This document shows positions 25,201-33,992 of a stretch of DNA of 64,000 nucleotides, piece after piece. A program made the position numbers and the translations under genes. The notes beneath the pieces are model-generated. The model was not told the origin of the DNA. It made no database searches and saw only the letters and a list, made by a program, of their open reading frames with translations. The DNA is taken from the NCBI RefSeq assembly GCF_002646595.1, contig NZ_PDUD01000004.1, forward strand, positions 207,684 to 271,683. Reading direction: 5' to 3'. The stretch is from Flavilitoribacter nigricans DSM 23189 = NBRC 102662 (lineage in GTDB: Bacteria; Bacteroidota; Bacteroidia; Chitinophagales; Saprospiraceae). Positions within the stretch are counted from its first letter, which is position 1. Each line of letters opens with the position of its first letter.

Positions 25201-28200
25201 AATGCAACCGTCAACCTCAGTTTTTCCGATATCGAGGGCGGGGTGCCCAATGGGATCAGTGATGCCGGTGATAATATCACTACCGATCCTCAGTTCGTCG
25301 ATGCGGCTAACGGAGATCTGCATCTGGGCCCCTGTTCTCCGGCGCTCGATGTCGGCAGTAACGAACTCCTCCCGCCGGATCTGATCGATCTGGATGCCGA
25401 CGGGAATACGGCCGAGGCCATCCCGCTGGATCTCGATGGCTTTGACCGGATCTTTCAAGGCACGATTGATCTGGGTGCTTACGAATTTGACGGCAGTGAA
25501 CCGGCTCTGACGGTGAATAAAAACATCACGCCCGAAAGCTGCGGCGGCGCCTGTGACGGGGAAGTGATCGTGGTGCCCAGCGGCGGTCAGGCGGGGTATA
25601 CCTTCGATTGGTCCAACGGACAGGCCACTCCCAAACTGGAGAACCTTTGCGCGGGCACCTATTACGTCACCATTAACGACGCATCTACCTGTACGCTGGT
25701 GGATTCCATCACCATCGAAGCGGGAGAGGCGCTGGGGCTAATGGTCAGCCCCGACCTGGAAAGCTGCCCGGGTGAGACTTCCGAGTTCTTCGCTACCGCC
25801 TCCGGCGGAGTGGGCATTCTGACCTACAATTGGGATAACGGACTGGGGAGCGGCAATCTGCAATCGGTCAATCCGGAAGTCAGTACGACCTACTCCGTGA
25901 CGGTCAGTGATTTTAACGGATGTACGGAGACGGATTCGGTGACGGTAGCGGTATTCGACCGGCCGGAACCGGCGATCCAGGGAGCAGGCAGTATTTGTCC
26001 GGGCGGCACGACTACCCTGGATGCCGGAGACTTTGCTACCTACCAATGGTCGACCGGAGCTCAAACCCAACAGATCGAGGTCGCAGCGGCCGGCGTTTAC
26101 AGCCTCACGGTGACCGATGAAAACGCCTGTACGGCAAGTACCGATATAACGATCACCCAGGCGGATAGTCTGCAGGTGAATATAATCGGGGAACTGGCTT
26201 ACTGCCCCGGAACGGAAACCATTCTGGATGCGGGGCCCTTCGCCACCTACCAATGGTCTACCGGCGCTGCCACCCGAGAAATTGCAGTCAGTAGTCCCGG
26301 CAATTACCGGGTATTGGTGACCGACGAAAGCGGCTGCCCGGGCACGGCTAATGTAACGGTTGCGGAACTCGCTAGCGTGACGGTAGGCATTGCGGGTGAT
26401 ACCGCTTTTTGTAGCGGTACGGGCACGCTCCTGGATGCGGGAGTGTTCACCACCTACCAATGGTCAACAGGGGCGGATGTAGCCCAGATCGAGGTGAATG
26501 AAAGCGGCATTTATGGTGTCACAGTGACCAATGCGGAAGGGTGTCAGGGTACCGCTGAAATTACGGTGACCGAACTTATGCTTCCCGCTCCTGCTATTGC
26601 CGGGAACGATAGCATTTGCCCCGGAAGTAGTACACTCCTGAACGCTGGAGATTTTACAACTTATCTCTGGTCCAATGGTGCCGCCACGCGGGAAATTGAA
26701 GTCAGTGAAACGGGCATTTATTCCGTAGCGGTGACCGATGAAAACGGCTGCCCGGGCACGGCGGAGATCGAGATCACAGCGGCGGATAGTTTGCTGCCGG
26801 TTATCCAGGGTACGGATCGCTTTTGTGCCGGAGATACGGTTACGCTAGCCGGTAGCACGGGTTTCGACACTTATCAATGGTCCAACGGACTTAGCAGTCC
26901 CAACATAGCAATAAATACGGCGGGCACTTACGGACTAACGGTTACCGATGCAATGGGCTGTAGTGGTTCGGCCAGCTTTACACTCACCCAAGATCCAGAT
27001 CCGATACCGGCCATTAGCGGAGCCACGAGTCTCTGTCCCGGTGCAACGGCGACCCTGGATGCCGGAAGCTTTTCCGGCTATCTCTGGTCTACCGGAGATA
27101 CTACCCGGGCACTTACGGTTTCCACTCCGGGAACTTATAGTCTTACGGTCACCGACGATAATGGATGCAGTGGCAGCACGGAAGTCAATCTGCCGGCAGC
27201 CGACAGTCTGGAAGTCTCTATTCAGGGATCAGCTACCTTTTGTGCGGGTAGTTCGGCGGTGCTGACGGGAGAGCCGGGGTTTGCGACCTATGCCTGGTCT
27301 ACCGGCGCTATCGAGTCCAGTATCGAGGTGGATACGGAAGGCACCTATTCCCTGACGGTAACGGATATGGCCGGCTGTAGTGGTACGGCTGCATTCAGCA
27401 TTAACGAAAGTGCTTCCCTGAGTCCGGTGATCAACGGGGAACTCGACCTGTGCCCGGGATCAGTGACTACCCTGGACGGCGGTGTTTTTTCCGCTTACGC
27501 CTGGTCCACCGGTGCGAATGGGGCACAGATCGAAGTCAGTGAACCGGGACTTTACGGGCTTATCGTCACGGACGAAGCCGGTTGCACCGGTACCGCCGAA
27601 GTGGAAGTGGTGAGTGCCGACAGCCTGGAAACCATGATCCTGGGAACGAGCTCATTTTGCCCGGGTTCTTCCACAACGCTCACGGGAGAAACGGGATTTG
27701 CGGCCTACGCCTGGTCCACCGGCGCGACCGAAACCGGGATCACGGTCAGTGAACCCGGAACGTATCGCCTGACGGTCACGGACGAACGCGGTTGTACGGG
27801 GAGTGCACAAATTGAGACGGTGCTGGCGGATAGCCTGACCTTGGAGATCTTGGGTTCCGAAACCTTTTGCCCGGGTAGTAATACCGTCTTGTCCGGCCCC
27901 GCGGGTTTTACCAGTTACCTCTGGTCCACGGGAGCTACGGTATCCAGTATCACCGTCAACCAGCCAGGCACTTACCGGCTGACGGTCACGGACGCGACCG
28001 GTTGCAGCGGCTCGGCGGCCCTCACCGTAAGTGAAGGCGCTTCGTTGAGTCCGACGATCAGCGGCTCGCTTACTTTTTGTGCCGGAGCCAGTACCATTTT
28101 GAGTGTGGGCAGTTTTGCCAGTTACCAATGGTCTACTGGGGCGACCACTCGGGAGATCAGCATCAGTACCAGCGGCATTTACAGTGTGACGGTCAGTGAC

Positions 28201-29280
28201 GGAGAGGGCTGTAATGGTTCGGCGCAGGTGACGGCCAAGGTACAGAGCAGTTCCCCGCCGCAGATCACGGGGATCACTACTTTCTGTCCCGGCGATTCCA
28301 CGGTGCTGGACGGTGGGGAGGGGTACAGCGCTTATCAGTGGTCGGACGGTTCCACGACCCGGACCATTACCGTGCGCAACGAAGGCACCTACGCCCTGAC
28401 CGTTTCGGATGAGGTCGGCTGCACCGCTACGGATGAAGTACTGATCAGTTTTGATCTGCCGGCAGATGCCATGGCCGGAGCCGGTCCGGAAAGCTGTGCG
28501 GATACTCTGCTACTGGCGGCCAATCAGCCACCGGGAACCATCGGCCGCTGGACTACCGATGCCGCCGGAGTTTCGATCCTGGAACCCGACGCGGCAAACA
28601 GCCGGATCACCGACTTACCGGAAAGCCCGGTTAACTTCACCTGGACCTTATCGACGGCAGACTGTCCGGATTACAGTAGTGATGCAGTGACGGTGAATCC
28701 CGGACAGGGACCCGTTGCCCGCGACGACCAGGCGATGATCGCCGCCACAGCCTCCCGAACGCTGATGGTTAACTTATTGACAAATGATGAGTTGCCCGCC
28801 GGAGGAACGCCGCTCGTAACCATTACGAATGAGCCGTCGCTCGGTACTGTCCTTGGGATTGAAAACGGGGTGTTGTCCTACCTCGCCCCGGAAGGGGCTT
28901 TCGGAGCGGTAAGTCTCACTTACGAACTATGCCTGGAAGCGTGCCCCTGTAGCACCGCTACCCTCACGATCACCATCGAAGCGGGTGCCATCGAGGAAAT
29001 GGAAATTGCCAACGCCATTACCCCGAATGGTGATGGATTGAACGAGTTTTTTGTGTTCGATATCATCCGCAATACGCCGCCGGAAGCCAGTCCGGATAAC
29101 GAACTGACCATTTTTAACCGCTGGGGCGACGTGGTCTTTTATCAGGAAAACTACGACAACTCCTGGACCGGCCTGAACAACCAGGGCAATCCGTTACCGG
29201 AAGCGACCTACTACTATATCCTCCGCCTGAATATCGGGGAAGGGGTGATCATTCGGGGGGATATTACCGTGATCAGGTGA
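22249..29280 (+). CDS. Giant secreted adhesin: duplicated beta-helix, twelve Ig-like repeats, CHU_C (T9SS type B) end
   Basis: 2343 residues. Signal peptide (MRILNTTPTGRFLLVLSFLF, cleavage after MHAQ). Residues ~28-545 and ~548-1085 are two copies of a right-handed beta-helix domain of the polymorphic-membrane-protein type (each starts with VDQxAxGANxGxSW and ends DLGAYE). A SprB-like domain follows (~1085-1165, SCGGACDGEVIVVPSGGQAG), then from ~1241 to ~2070 twelve repeats of about 69 residues with the core CPG-x-x-x-x-LDAG-x-F-x-x-YxWSTG and VTDxxGCxG. After a cadherin-like segment (ARDDQAMIAATASRTLMVNL) comes the CHU_C/gliding-motility-associated domain (ITPNGDGLNEFF, TIFNRWGDVVF). Inference: T9SS-exported surface adhesin. 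Functionally comparable to SprB-type gliding adhesins, but binding target unknown. Confidence 0.92.
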   Translation: MRILNTTPTGRFLLVLSFLFSLTQMHAQVFVDQNATGANDGSSWTNAYRDLQTALTLTGNGPIWVARGTYKPISCNPCTELQRESAFRLPPDVQLYGGFAGTESSLNERDWIANPTVLSGDIGVANDSLDNVFNVLIAVNSTADNVLDGFTVEEGNADGSFGSAAGGGLLIDANPGGTGHIRIRNCLFRNNYAGGGGAIAIDCTLGGSSSAEIRNCTFEGNTASLGITSTGAAIFMQGNSGAQVRPRIVGCTFRNNFCGNDGGAISATPTGDGSLLAMQVDSCQFTNNRAADRGGAIWYRMSSFGECRVTIKNSQFLENESGGEGGAIYARSSFDNVAGDTIANCVFTQNRATGTSTINEGEGGAIFIRGSQAGTRHQQIINCVFDRNSAVLLGGAIATTSIESTPGVCFTDVVNCSFSGNTTAGRGGAIHAQDSTGTNQVRVVNSILWGDSAATDGMEIFTDRSLVAVLYSDVAGGLSPDLTDGGNNLDIDPLYADPENGDLHLPSCSPLVDRGDNTQIPPAITTDLDGDARILGAAVDLGAYELGRIYVDQSASGANNGRSWSDAFNLFEDGLAAAATGDQIWVAQGTYRPTDCATCTEADRQISFHLVPNVEAYGGFAGNETALDQRDWVTRPTVLSGDIGVPNDSLDNTFSVLIAENSTDKTILDGFIIERGNADGSFGSAAGGGLYLDANPGGTANLQIRNCTFRHNYAGGGGGIAIDCTLGGESRAEIRNCIFEFNTASLGITSTGAAIFMQGNSAAQVLPRIVNCTFRDNFCGNDGGAISATPTGEGSLLAMQIDSCLFTRNRAADRGAGIWYRMSNFGTSRVVIKNSQFLGNVAGGEGGAIYARSSFDNIANDTIANCLFSLNQATGTSTINDGEGGAVFLRASQQGTRHHTLVNCIFDRNQATLLGGALAITSIESTAGNATTDVINCTFSGNSTPGDGGAIHAEGSEGINTLNIRNSILWDNDATGNGSEIRNNNATVNLSFSDIEGGVPNGISDAGDNITTDPQFVDAANGDLHLGPCSPALDVGSNELLPPDLIDLDADGNTAEAIPLDLDGFDRIFQGTIDLGAYEFDGSEPALTVNKNITPESCGGACDGEVIVVPSGGQAGYTFDWSNGQATPKLENLCAGTYYVTINDASTCTLVDSITIEAGEALGLMVSPDLESCPGETSEFFATASGGVGILTYNWDNGLGSGNLQSVNPEVSTTYSVTVSDFNGCTETDSVTVAVFDRPEPAIQGAGSICPGGTTTLDAGDFATYQWSTGAQTQQIEVAAAGVYSLTVTDENACTASTDITITQADSLQVNIIGELAYCPGTETILDAGPFATYQWSTGAATREIAVSSPGNYRVLVTDESGCPGTANVTVAELASVTVGIAGDTAFCSGTGTLLDAGVFTTYQWSTGADVAQIEVNESGIYGVTVTNAEGCQGTAEITVTELMLPAPAIAGNDSICPGSSTLLNAGDFTTYLWSNGAATREIEVSETGIYSVAVTDENGCPGTAEIEITAADSLLPVIQGTDRFCAGDTVTLAGSTGFDTYQWSNGLSSPNIAINTAGTYGLTVTDAMGCSGSASFTLTQDPDPIPAISGATSLCPGATATLDAGSFSGYLWSTGDTTRALTVSTPGTYSLTVTDDNGCSGSTEVNLPAADSLEVSIQGSATFCAGSSAVLTGEPGFATYAWSTGAIESSIEVDTEGTYSLTVTDMAGCSGTAAFSINESASLSPVINGELDLCPGSVTTLDGGVFSAYAWSTGANGAQIEVSEPGLYGLIVTDEAGCTGTAEVEVVSADSLETMILGTSSFCPGSSTTLTGETGFAAYAWSTGATETGITVSEPGTYRLTVTDERGCTGSAQIETVLADSLTLEILGSETFCPGSNTVLSGPAGFTSYLWSTGATVSSITVNQPGTYRLTVTDATGCSGSAALTVSEGASLSPTISGSLTFCAGASTILSVGSFASYQWSTGATTREISISTSGIYSVTVSDGEGCNGSAQVTAKVQSSSPPQITGITTFCPGDSTVLDGGEGYSAYQWSDGSTTRTITVRNEGTYALTVSDEVGCTATDEVLISFDLPADAMAGAGPESCADTLLLAANQPPGTIGRWTTDAAGVSILEPDAANSRITDLPESPVNFTWTLSTADCPDYSSDAVTVNPGQGPVARDDQAMIAATASRTLMVNLLTNDELPAGGTPLVTITNEPSLGTVLGIENGVLSYLAPEGAFGAVSLTYELCLEACPCSTATLTITIEAGAIEEMEIANAITPNGDGLNEFFVFDIIRNTPPEASPDNELTIFNRWGDVVFYQENYDNSWTGLNNQGNPLPEATYYYILRLNIGEGVIIRGDITVIR
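22333..25490 (+). repeat. Tandem duplication of the ~1.55-kb beta-helix module inside the adhesin
   Basis: The segments ~22333-23883 and ~23884-25490 encode homologous domains and remain alike in DNA, for example the stretch ATCTTTATGCAGGGCAACAG occurs in both (22951 and 24511 regions) and ACCGGTGCTGCCATC/ACCGGCGCTGCCATC precedes it. The copies have diverged at third positions, so the duplication is not very recent. Confidence 0.8.
25969..28452 (+). repeat. Twelve ~207-bp repeats encoding Ig-like/PKD-like units in the adhesin
   Basis: Twelve units of 69-70 residues, each with two cysteines (C-P-G near the start, G-C-x-G near the end) that could form a disulfide, and the core YxWSTGAxTxxIxVSxxGxY. 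Repeats are of mixed divergence and some pairs (units 7 and 9; 2 and 4) look closest, suggesting gene conversion or unequal crossing-over. Confidence 0.85.
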
Positions 29281-29340
29281 GAAAATGGGTGAATGTTGAG
29301 ATGTCGGAACGTTGGAACGTTTCGTCAATATTCATTTCAG
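29281..29340. repeat. Degenerate GTTGA-type tract after the adhesin stop codon
   Basis: Low-complexity sequence with repeated AATGTTGAGATG / GGAACGTTGGAACGTT words. Similar tracts follow the stop codons at 33861 and 59355. Confidence 0.45.
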
Positions 29341-29354
29341 AAATAGACAGATGA

Positions 29355-30014
29355 CTACTGGTAATCCCGTTCGCCAAAAATCAGGCTGCCGATCCGCACC
29401 ATCGTACTTCCTTCCTCCATGGCCAGTTGGTAATCGCCGGACATGCCCATGGAGATCTCTTTGAAGTGGTCCGCATCCGCAAAGAACTCCTGTTTCAGGG
29501 TATCGAAGATCGTTTTCAGGCGACGGAATTCCGTGCGGACCTGCTGCTCATCGTCGGTAAAGGTGGCCATACCCATCACTCCAACGATACGAATATTTTC
29601 CATCGCCCGGTAGCGGTCGGATTGGAGGAGTTCTCGGGCTTCCGCCAGGGTTAGGCCGTATTTGGTATCCTCTTCGGCGATCTTGAACTGCAGCAGGCAG
29701 TCGACCCGCCGCTCGTCGTTACCGGCACGTTTGTTGATCTCCTTCAGCACTTTGGCACTATCCACGGAATGGATGAGGTGAACGAAAGGCGTGATGTATT
29801 TGACCTTATTGGTCTGCAAATGTCCGATAAAATGCCAACGGATATCCGCGGGCAGTTCCTCCTGCTTATCGGTGATCTCCTGGACTTTATTTTCTCCGAA
29901 GTCACGTTGCCCAGCATCGTAGATCCGGCGGATCGTGGAAGCGGGATGGGTCTTGGATACGGCTACCAGTTGGGTCTGGTGAGCGGCTAATTCCTGTAGT
30001 ATTTTTTCAAGCAT
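29355..30014 (-). CDS. yggS: YggS-type pyridoxal phosphate homeostasis protein
   Basis: 219 residues, the usual size. TIM-barrel fold without the C-terminal domain of alanine racemase. The PLP lysine is Lys20 in LVAVSKTHP; other family motifs are DFGENKVQEI, WHFIGHLQTNKVKY, HSVDSAKV, GLTLAEA, VGVMGMATF, SMGMSGDYQLAMEEGSTMVR and the end RIGSLIFG. Family role: binding of PLP and balance of vitamin B6 and amino/keto acids; no enzyme activity is established. Cytoplasmic. Faces the adhesin tail-to-tail; a monocistronic unit. An uncommonly strong match to the family. Confidence 0.95.
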   Translation of the reverse strand: MLEKILQELAAHQTQLVAVSKTHPASTIRRIYDAGQRDFGENKVQEITDKQEELPADIRWHFIGHLQTNKVKYITPFVHLIHSVDSAKVLKEINKRAGNDERRVDCLLQFKIAEEDTKYGLTLAEARELLQSDRYRAMENIRIVGVMGMATFTDDEQQVRTEFRRLKTIFDTLKQEFFADADHFKEISMGMSGDYQLAMEEGSTMVRIGSLIFGERDYQ

Positions 30015-30071
30015 GATGGATTAGGACTTTTGCGGTCTGCAAAGTAAGGAAAGATGTGGGCAATCTGCAAA

Positions 30072-30134
30072 TGTGGGAGGGGGCGGAGGTGTGAGGTGTC
30101 AGGGGGCAGGTGTCAGGGGTGAGGTGCGAGGGGG
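30072..30134 (+). repeat. G-rich degenerate tandem tract upstream of yggS
   Basis: Within the 365-base gap between yggS (minus) and the next gene. AGGTGTCAGGGG occurs at 30094-30105 and again at 30108-30119 (14-nt period), flanked by GTGGGAGGGGGCGGAGG and GTGAGGTGCGAGGGGG. Several runs of three or more G on the plus strand could form a G-quadruplex; followed by CTTTTTTTAGC. The rest of the gap (to 30379) shows nothing recognisable. Confidence 0.55.
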
Positions 30135-30379
30135 CTTTTTTTAGCTTATTCTTAATACGCCTTAACCTTTCCTTTAGAAATTTGGCCGGATTCCCTGCGT
30201 TTAATAGACAACCGAACGGGATGATCCGCCTCCAAAAAACCAAAGAAAACTAGAAATCAAAACCCTTATCCTTACTACAACACCTATTCCTGAGTGGATC
30301 ATCCCTTCCTTAAAAACCTGTTTAGACCCAAAAGTCAACCCGTAGAGCCACTATCCCTCATCACTGAAAACCGAAAGTC

Positions 30380-30601
30380 ATGATTAACTATCAATTCGAA
30401 AAGAACGCCCGCCGCAACCGAATCAAAGCCTTGTTTTTCACTATTGCTTTTCATGCCATTCTACTGGGTGGTATCTTCATGACGGGAGATGCCGGGATCG
30501 AGGAATACATTCCCGACGTGGTGCAGGAGTGGATCGGAATGGATTCGCAGGATGAAGCGGTAGCCAAACTGCCGGAAGATAAGCAGGTGATCCGGCCTTA
30601 G
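30380..30601 (+). CDS. Small single-pass membrane protein, function unknown
   Basis: 73 residues from ATG 30380. Basic N-terminus (EKNARRNRIK), one transmembrane helix (ALFFTIAFHAILLGGIFM) and an acidic periplasmic tail. The N-terminal pattern (basic residues before F/L-H-A-x-L-L) resembles the anchor of TonB-type energy transducers, but there is no TonB domain; it may be a truncated relative or an independent small protein. It stands alone, 14 bases from the converging TrmH gene. Coding character is supported by codon use similar to its neighbours. Confidence 0.6.
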   Translation: MINYQFEKNARRNRIKALFFTIAFHAILLGGIFMTGDAGIEEYIPDVVQEWIGMDSQDEAVAKLPEDKQVIRP

Positions 30602-30615
30602 TTGGCGGCAGCACC

Positions 30616-31392
30616 TCAGGCCGGTCCTTTGAGCTGGGCGCCGACCACCAGCGCTGCGATGATGCCCGCCGAAACCCCCGCATTCAAAGATTCCGCTCCG
30701 CCTTTCGGGTGGCGCGGAATTGCTATATAGTTGGTAATAAAATCCTTTACATTTTCTGAGATACCCTGGCCTTCATTGCCGATGACGATCAACCCCCTCG
30801 ACGGCAGCCGGGCCTGGTAGATATTCTGCCCCTCCATACTGGCTCCCAGGATGGGCATCTCTTTCAGATCCGCTGTGAAATCCGATAACTCCAGTTCGGC
30901 AAATTTTACCCGGAGGATGGCGCCCATGGAGGCCTGCACCACCTTAGGATTGAATACCTCCACACAGCCCGGAGAACCACAGACCCATTCCAGTCCGAAC
31001 CAGTCGGCAATGCGCAAGATCGTACCCATATTGCCGGGGTCCTGGATATTGTCGAGGTAGAAGGTCCAGTGGGTGTGCAGCCAGCTGATGTCAAAAACGG
31101 GGTGGGGGAGCTGTACCGTGGCCAGTACCTGATTGGGAGTAGTGAGCGTGGAGATCTGGCTGAGTTCGGCGGGAGTGACCGTAAAGACATTTTCCGGCGG
31201 AAGTTGTTGTATTTTGGGATTGGCGGAGAGCCATTCCTCCAAAGCGTAGAGGCCGCTTATCGGATGATCCGGTGCGTCCAGTAATTCCCGGGTCATTTTA
31301 TCGCCTTCCAAAATGAAATTATCATACTTTTGCCTGAACTTCTTCCGGTGTAGCGATTTTAAATACTTGATCTTATTTTTTGAGATATTCAT
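30616..31392 (-). CDS. TrmH/SpoU-family RNA methyltransferase
   Basis: 258 residues. N-terminal RNA-binding part (ISKNKIKYLKSLHRKKFRQK) and C-terminal SPOUT knot with the three motifs: NIQDPGNMGTILRIADWFG (motif 1), VIGNEGQGIS (motif 2) and IPRHPKGGAESLNAGVSAGI (motif 3). It transfers a methyl group from S-adenosylmethionine to the 2'-O of a ribose in tRNA or rRNA; target unknown. Its start codon is only 18 bases from that of the divergent tamL gene, so the promoters must overlap the coding ends. Usual TrmH-like N-terminus, so the start is likely right. Confidence 0.95.
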   Translation of the reverse strand: MNISKNKIKYLKSLHRKKFRQKYDNFILEGDKMTRELLDAPDHPISGLYALEEWLSANPKIQQLPPENVFTVTPAELSQISTLTTPNQVLATVQLPHPVFDISWLHTHWTFYLDNIQDPGNMGTILRIADWFGLEWVCGSPGCVEVFNPKVVQASMGAILRVKFAELELSDFTADLKEMPILGASMEGQNIYQARLPSRGLIVIGNEGQGISENVKDFITNYIAIPRHPKGGAESLNAGVSAGIIAALVVGAQLKGPA

Positions 31393-31410
31393 AGTTGGAT
31401 TACCGTACGC

Positions 31411-33861
31411 ATGCTAAAGTCCGCAAAATACGTATTTCAGGGCATTATCTGTTTGTTGTTGCTTTCTGCCTGCAACAGCACCAAGTTCCTGCAAGAGGAC
31501 CAGTATCTGCTGCGGAGCAATACCATCAAGCTCAAGAACGAAGAAAAGATCGAGAATAAACGCATTCTCCAGGATGAGTTGCCCGGTTTCTACCGGCAGC
31601 GTAAGAACAGTAATTTCCTCTTCTTTTTTCCCCGCGAGTGGTTTTATTTTAAAACTTCCGATCCGGGAGACACCACCAAGCTGGACCGTTTCATCCGTCG
31701 CGTGATCGCCGAACCGCCGGCTATTTACAGCGAACAACTAGCCGATGAGACCGCCAGTAATATGGAGCGGTATCTACGCCAGAAAGGCTTCCTCGATGCC
31801 GATGTGCTGGTGGAAGATGATATCAACCGGAAACGGACCAAGGCCAACGTCACTTACTACGTATATCCCAACCGGCCTTTCCTGATCGACAGCGTATTTT
31901 TCTCCAGTGAAGATCCGATCATTGACAGTATGTTGCAACGGGTGAAGGAGGAGTCCCACTTTCAGCCCGGAAACCAACTGGACCTGGGGTTGTACGAACA
32001 GGAAAAGCAACGGGTGACCGCTTTTCTGCGCAATAACGGCTACGCTTATTACTACGGTAATTATTTCGATCAGGTGGAAGTCGATACGCTCGACCAGGAT
32101 CATAAGGGGAAAGTTTATTTCAACGTATTGAATCCTTTTGGCGACAGTACCCACCAGCGCTATCGCATCGGCGAAGTGACCATCCTGCCGGATTACGATC
32201 CCATCTCCACGGATTCGGTTTTTGCCATAGATACGATCATCGACGGCTATCGGTTTCTACTGGAAAAGAACGCTTTTGACGTGCGTCCGCAAACGCTGAT
32301 CAAAACGATGTTTTTGCGCCCCGGTGACCTGTCGAGCGAGCAAAACTACCAGCGTACCGGCCGGCAGCTTTCCGCGCTGGGTATGTACCGGTTCTGGCGC
32401 ATCAAACCCGAACCGGACCCGGATGAGCCGGGTATCCTGAACTACAGGGTAGAACTGACGCCCAACTACAAGATGGAACTGGGGGCCGATTTTGAAGTCA
32501 ACTACACCAACCGGAGTACGTCCGGTGCGGGTAACCTCATCGGTTTTGCCATCAACCCCAGTTTTCGGAACCGCAATCTACTGGGTGGCGGAGAGACGCT
32601 GCTGACGAACTTCTCCACCGGGGTGGAAATGAACTTCAGTGATCGCAGCCGCTTCTGGAATACGGTGGATCTGCGACTGCAGACCGAACTGTTTTTTCCC
32701 CGTTTCCGGGATTATCTCGGCTTCTGGAGTTTGTACAATGCCCAGCCGATCAATAAAAAACGCCGGGCGGAAGAGGACAGTTTCTACGCGCAGCTGCGGG
32801 AGAACGCCGCAACCCGTCTGTCGCTGAGTTATAACTACCTGCTGATCATCGACTGGTACAAATACAATCTGTTCAACGCCAGCTACGGCTACGATCTGCA
32901 GCGTACGCCCACCAAGCGCTACCTGCTCAACCACGTGGGCGTGGACCTGCTCATCCCGCAGACGCAACCGCAGTTCGATACCCTGCTGGCGGATAATCCC
33001 TTCCTCCGGAACAGTTTCGGGCAGCAGTTATTCGTGAGTCTGCTGTTCCGGGATTTTAACTACGTCTACAACGGCCGGCCGAACCGCTTCAATGAATCCA
33101 ACTATTTCAGTTTTTCTCTGGAAATGGCCGGGGCGGAACTGTGGGCGGCGAACAATATCTACAACGGACTCGCCAACCGCAACGACATCTGGCGCTTGTC
33201 GGACACGATCAATTTTTCCCAGTACGCCCGTCTGGAAATGGACTTCCGATACTATAAACAGAATACCAGTAAACGCAGTATTGCGTCCCGCTTCAATTTC
33301 GGCATTGCGCGGCCTTTCGGGTTTACCACCGATGTGCCCTACGTGAAGCAGTTCTTTGTGGGTGGGCCCAACAGTATCCGGGCCTGGGCGCCGCGTGGAC
33401 TGGGGCCGGGCGGTTATCAGGATCCCAACGCTCTGGACCGGGAAAACAACTTCCGTCTTTACCAGACCGGTGACCTCAAACTGGAATTTAATCTCGAATA
33501 CCGTTTTGAGATCCTCTGGCAGATGAAGGGCGCTCTTTTCCTGGATGCCGGCAACATCTGGACCATCCGGGAGGACCCCGCCCGCTGTGGCTCTCAGTTC
33601 CTGTTCAGCGGAACGGAGCGGGCGGACGGTTGTTTCAATGACCCATTTTATAAACAGATCGCCGTGGGTGGCGGCTTCGGATTGCGTTTTGACTTTTCCT
33701 ACTTTATCTTTCGCCTCGATATGGGCGTGAAGTTGCGCAATTCATATCCTAATTTTCGGGATGAATCCGGCAATGCGCTGGAGCGTGCCTACTGGGAGTC
33801 TTTCCGCAGCTTTGGATTATCCAGGGTTGCTTTCAACTTTGGGCTGGGTTATCCGTTTTAA
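31411..33861 (+). CDS. tamL: TamL-type lipoprotein BamA/TamA homologue
   Basis: 816 residues. Lipoprotein signal (IICLLLLSACNSTKFL) makes it the lipidated TamL form typical of Bacteroidota. POTRA-like repeats fill residues ~30-370, then a 16-stranded-type barrel (Omp85) with the signatures of the surface antigen domain: NLIGFAINPSFRNRNLLGGG, the VRG/IRAW-like motif SIRAWAPRGLGPGG and a final strand ending in GLGYPF (aromatic end residue). Family role: together with TamB, insertion or lipid transport at the outer membrane. Monocistronic; the divergent trmH gene shares its 5' region. Confidence 0.93.
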   Translation: MLKSAKYVFQGIICLLLLSACNSTKFLQEDQYLLRSNTIKLKNEEKIENKRILQDELPGFYRQRKNSNFLFFFPREWFYFKTSDPGDTTKLDRFIRRVIAEPPAIYSEQLADETASNMERYLRQKGFLDADVLVEDDINRKRTKANVTYYVYPNRPFLIDSVFFSSEDPIIDSMLQRVKEESHFQPGNQLDLGLYEQEKQRVTAFLRNNGYAYYYGNYFDQVEVDTLDQDHKGKVYFNVLNPFGDSTHQRYRIGEVTILPDYDPISTDSVFAIDTIIDGYRFLLEKNAFDVRPQTLIKTMFLRPGDLSSEQNYQRTGRQLSALGMYRFWRIKPEPDPDEPGILNYRVELTPNYKMELGADFEVNYTNRSTSGAGNLIGFAINPSFRNRNLLGGGETLLTNFSTGVEMNFSDRSRFWNTVDLRLQTELFFPRFRDYLGFWSLYNAQPINKKRRAEEDSFYAQLRENAATRLSLSYNYLLIIDWYKYNLFNASYGYDLQRTPTKRYLLNHVGVDLLIPQTQPQFDTLLADNPFLRNSFGQQLFVSLLFRDFNYVYNGRPNRFNESNYFSFSLEMAGAELWAANNIYNGLANRNDIWRLSDTINFSQYARLEMDFRYYKQNTSKRSIASRFNFGIARPFGFTTDVPYVKQFFVGGPNSIRAWAPRGLGPGGYQDPNALDRENNFRLYQTGDLKLEFNLEYRFEILWQMKGALFLDAGNIWTIREDPARCGSQFLFSGTERADGCFNDPFYKQIAVGGGFGLRFDFSYFIFRLDMGVKLRNSYPNFRDESGNALERAYWESFRSFGLSRVAFNFGLGYPF

Positions 33862-33900
33862 GTTTATATGAAAATGTGTTGATGTATTCATGGGTTGAAG
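33862..33900. repeat. Degenerate GTGTTGATGT tract after the tamL stop
   Basis: GTGTTGATGT at 33876-33885, the same 10-mer as at 59397-59406. Low-complexity AT/G mixture. Lies between the tamL stop and the desaturase start. Confidence 0.4.
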
Positions 33901-33992
33901 CGTTACGCCGGTTTCCGGCTGCCTATCATCCAGTTTTTCCCTCTGAAAAGCCACTTCTGCCCCGTGGAACATCGCTACCTCAATATAAGGAC

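Noticed and set aside
25969..28452. CRISPR-like array
   Set aside because: The ~207-bp period encodes a continuous protein with conserved residues; no short identical repeats with unique spacers.
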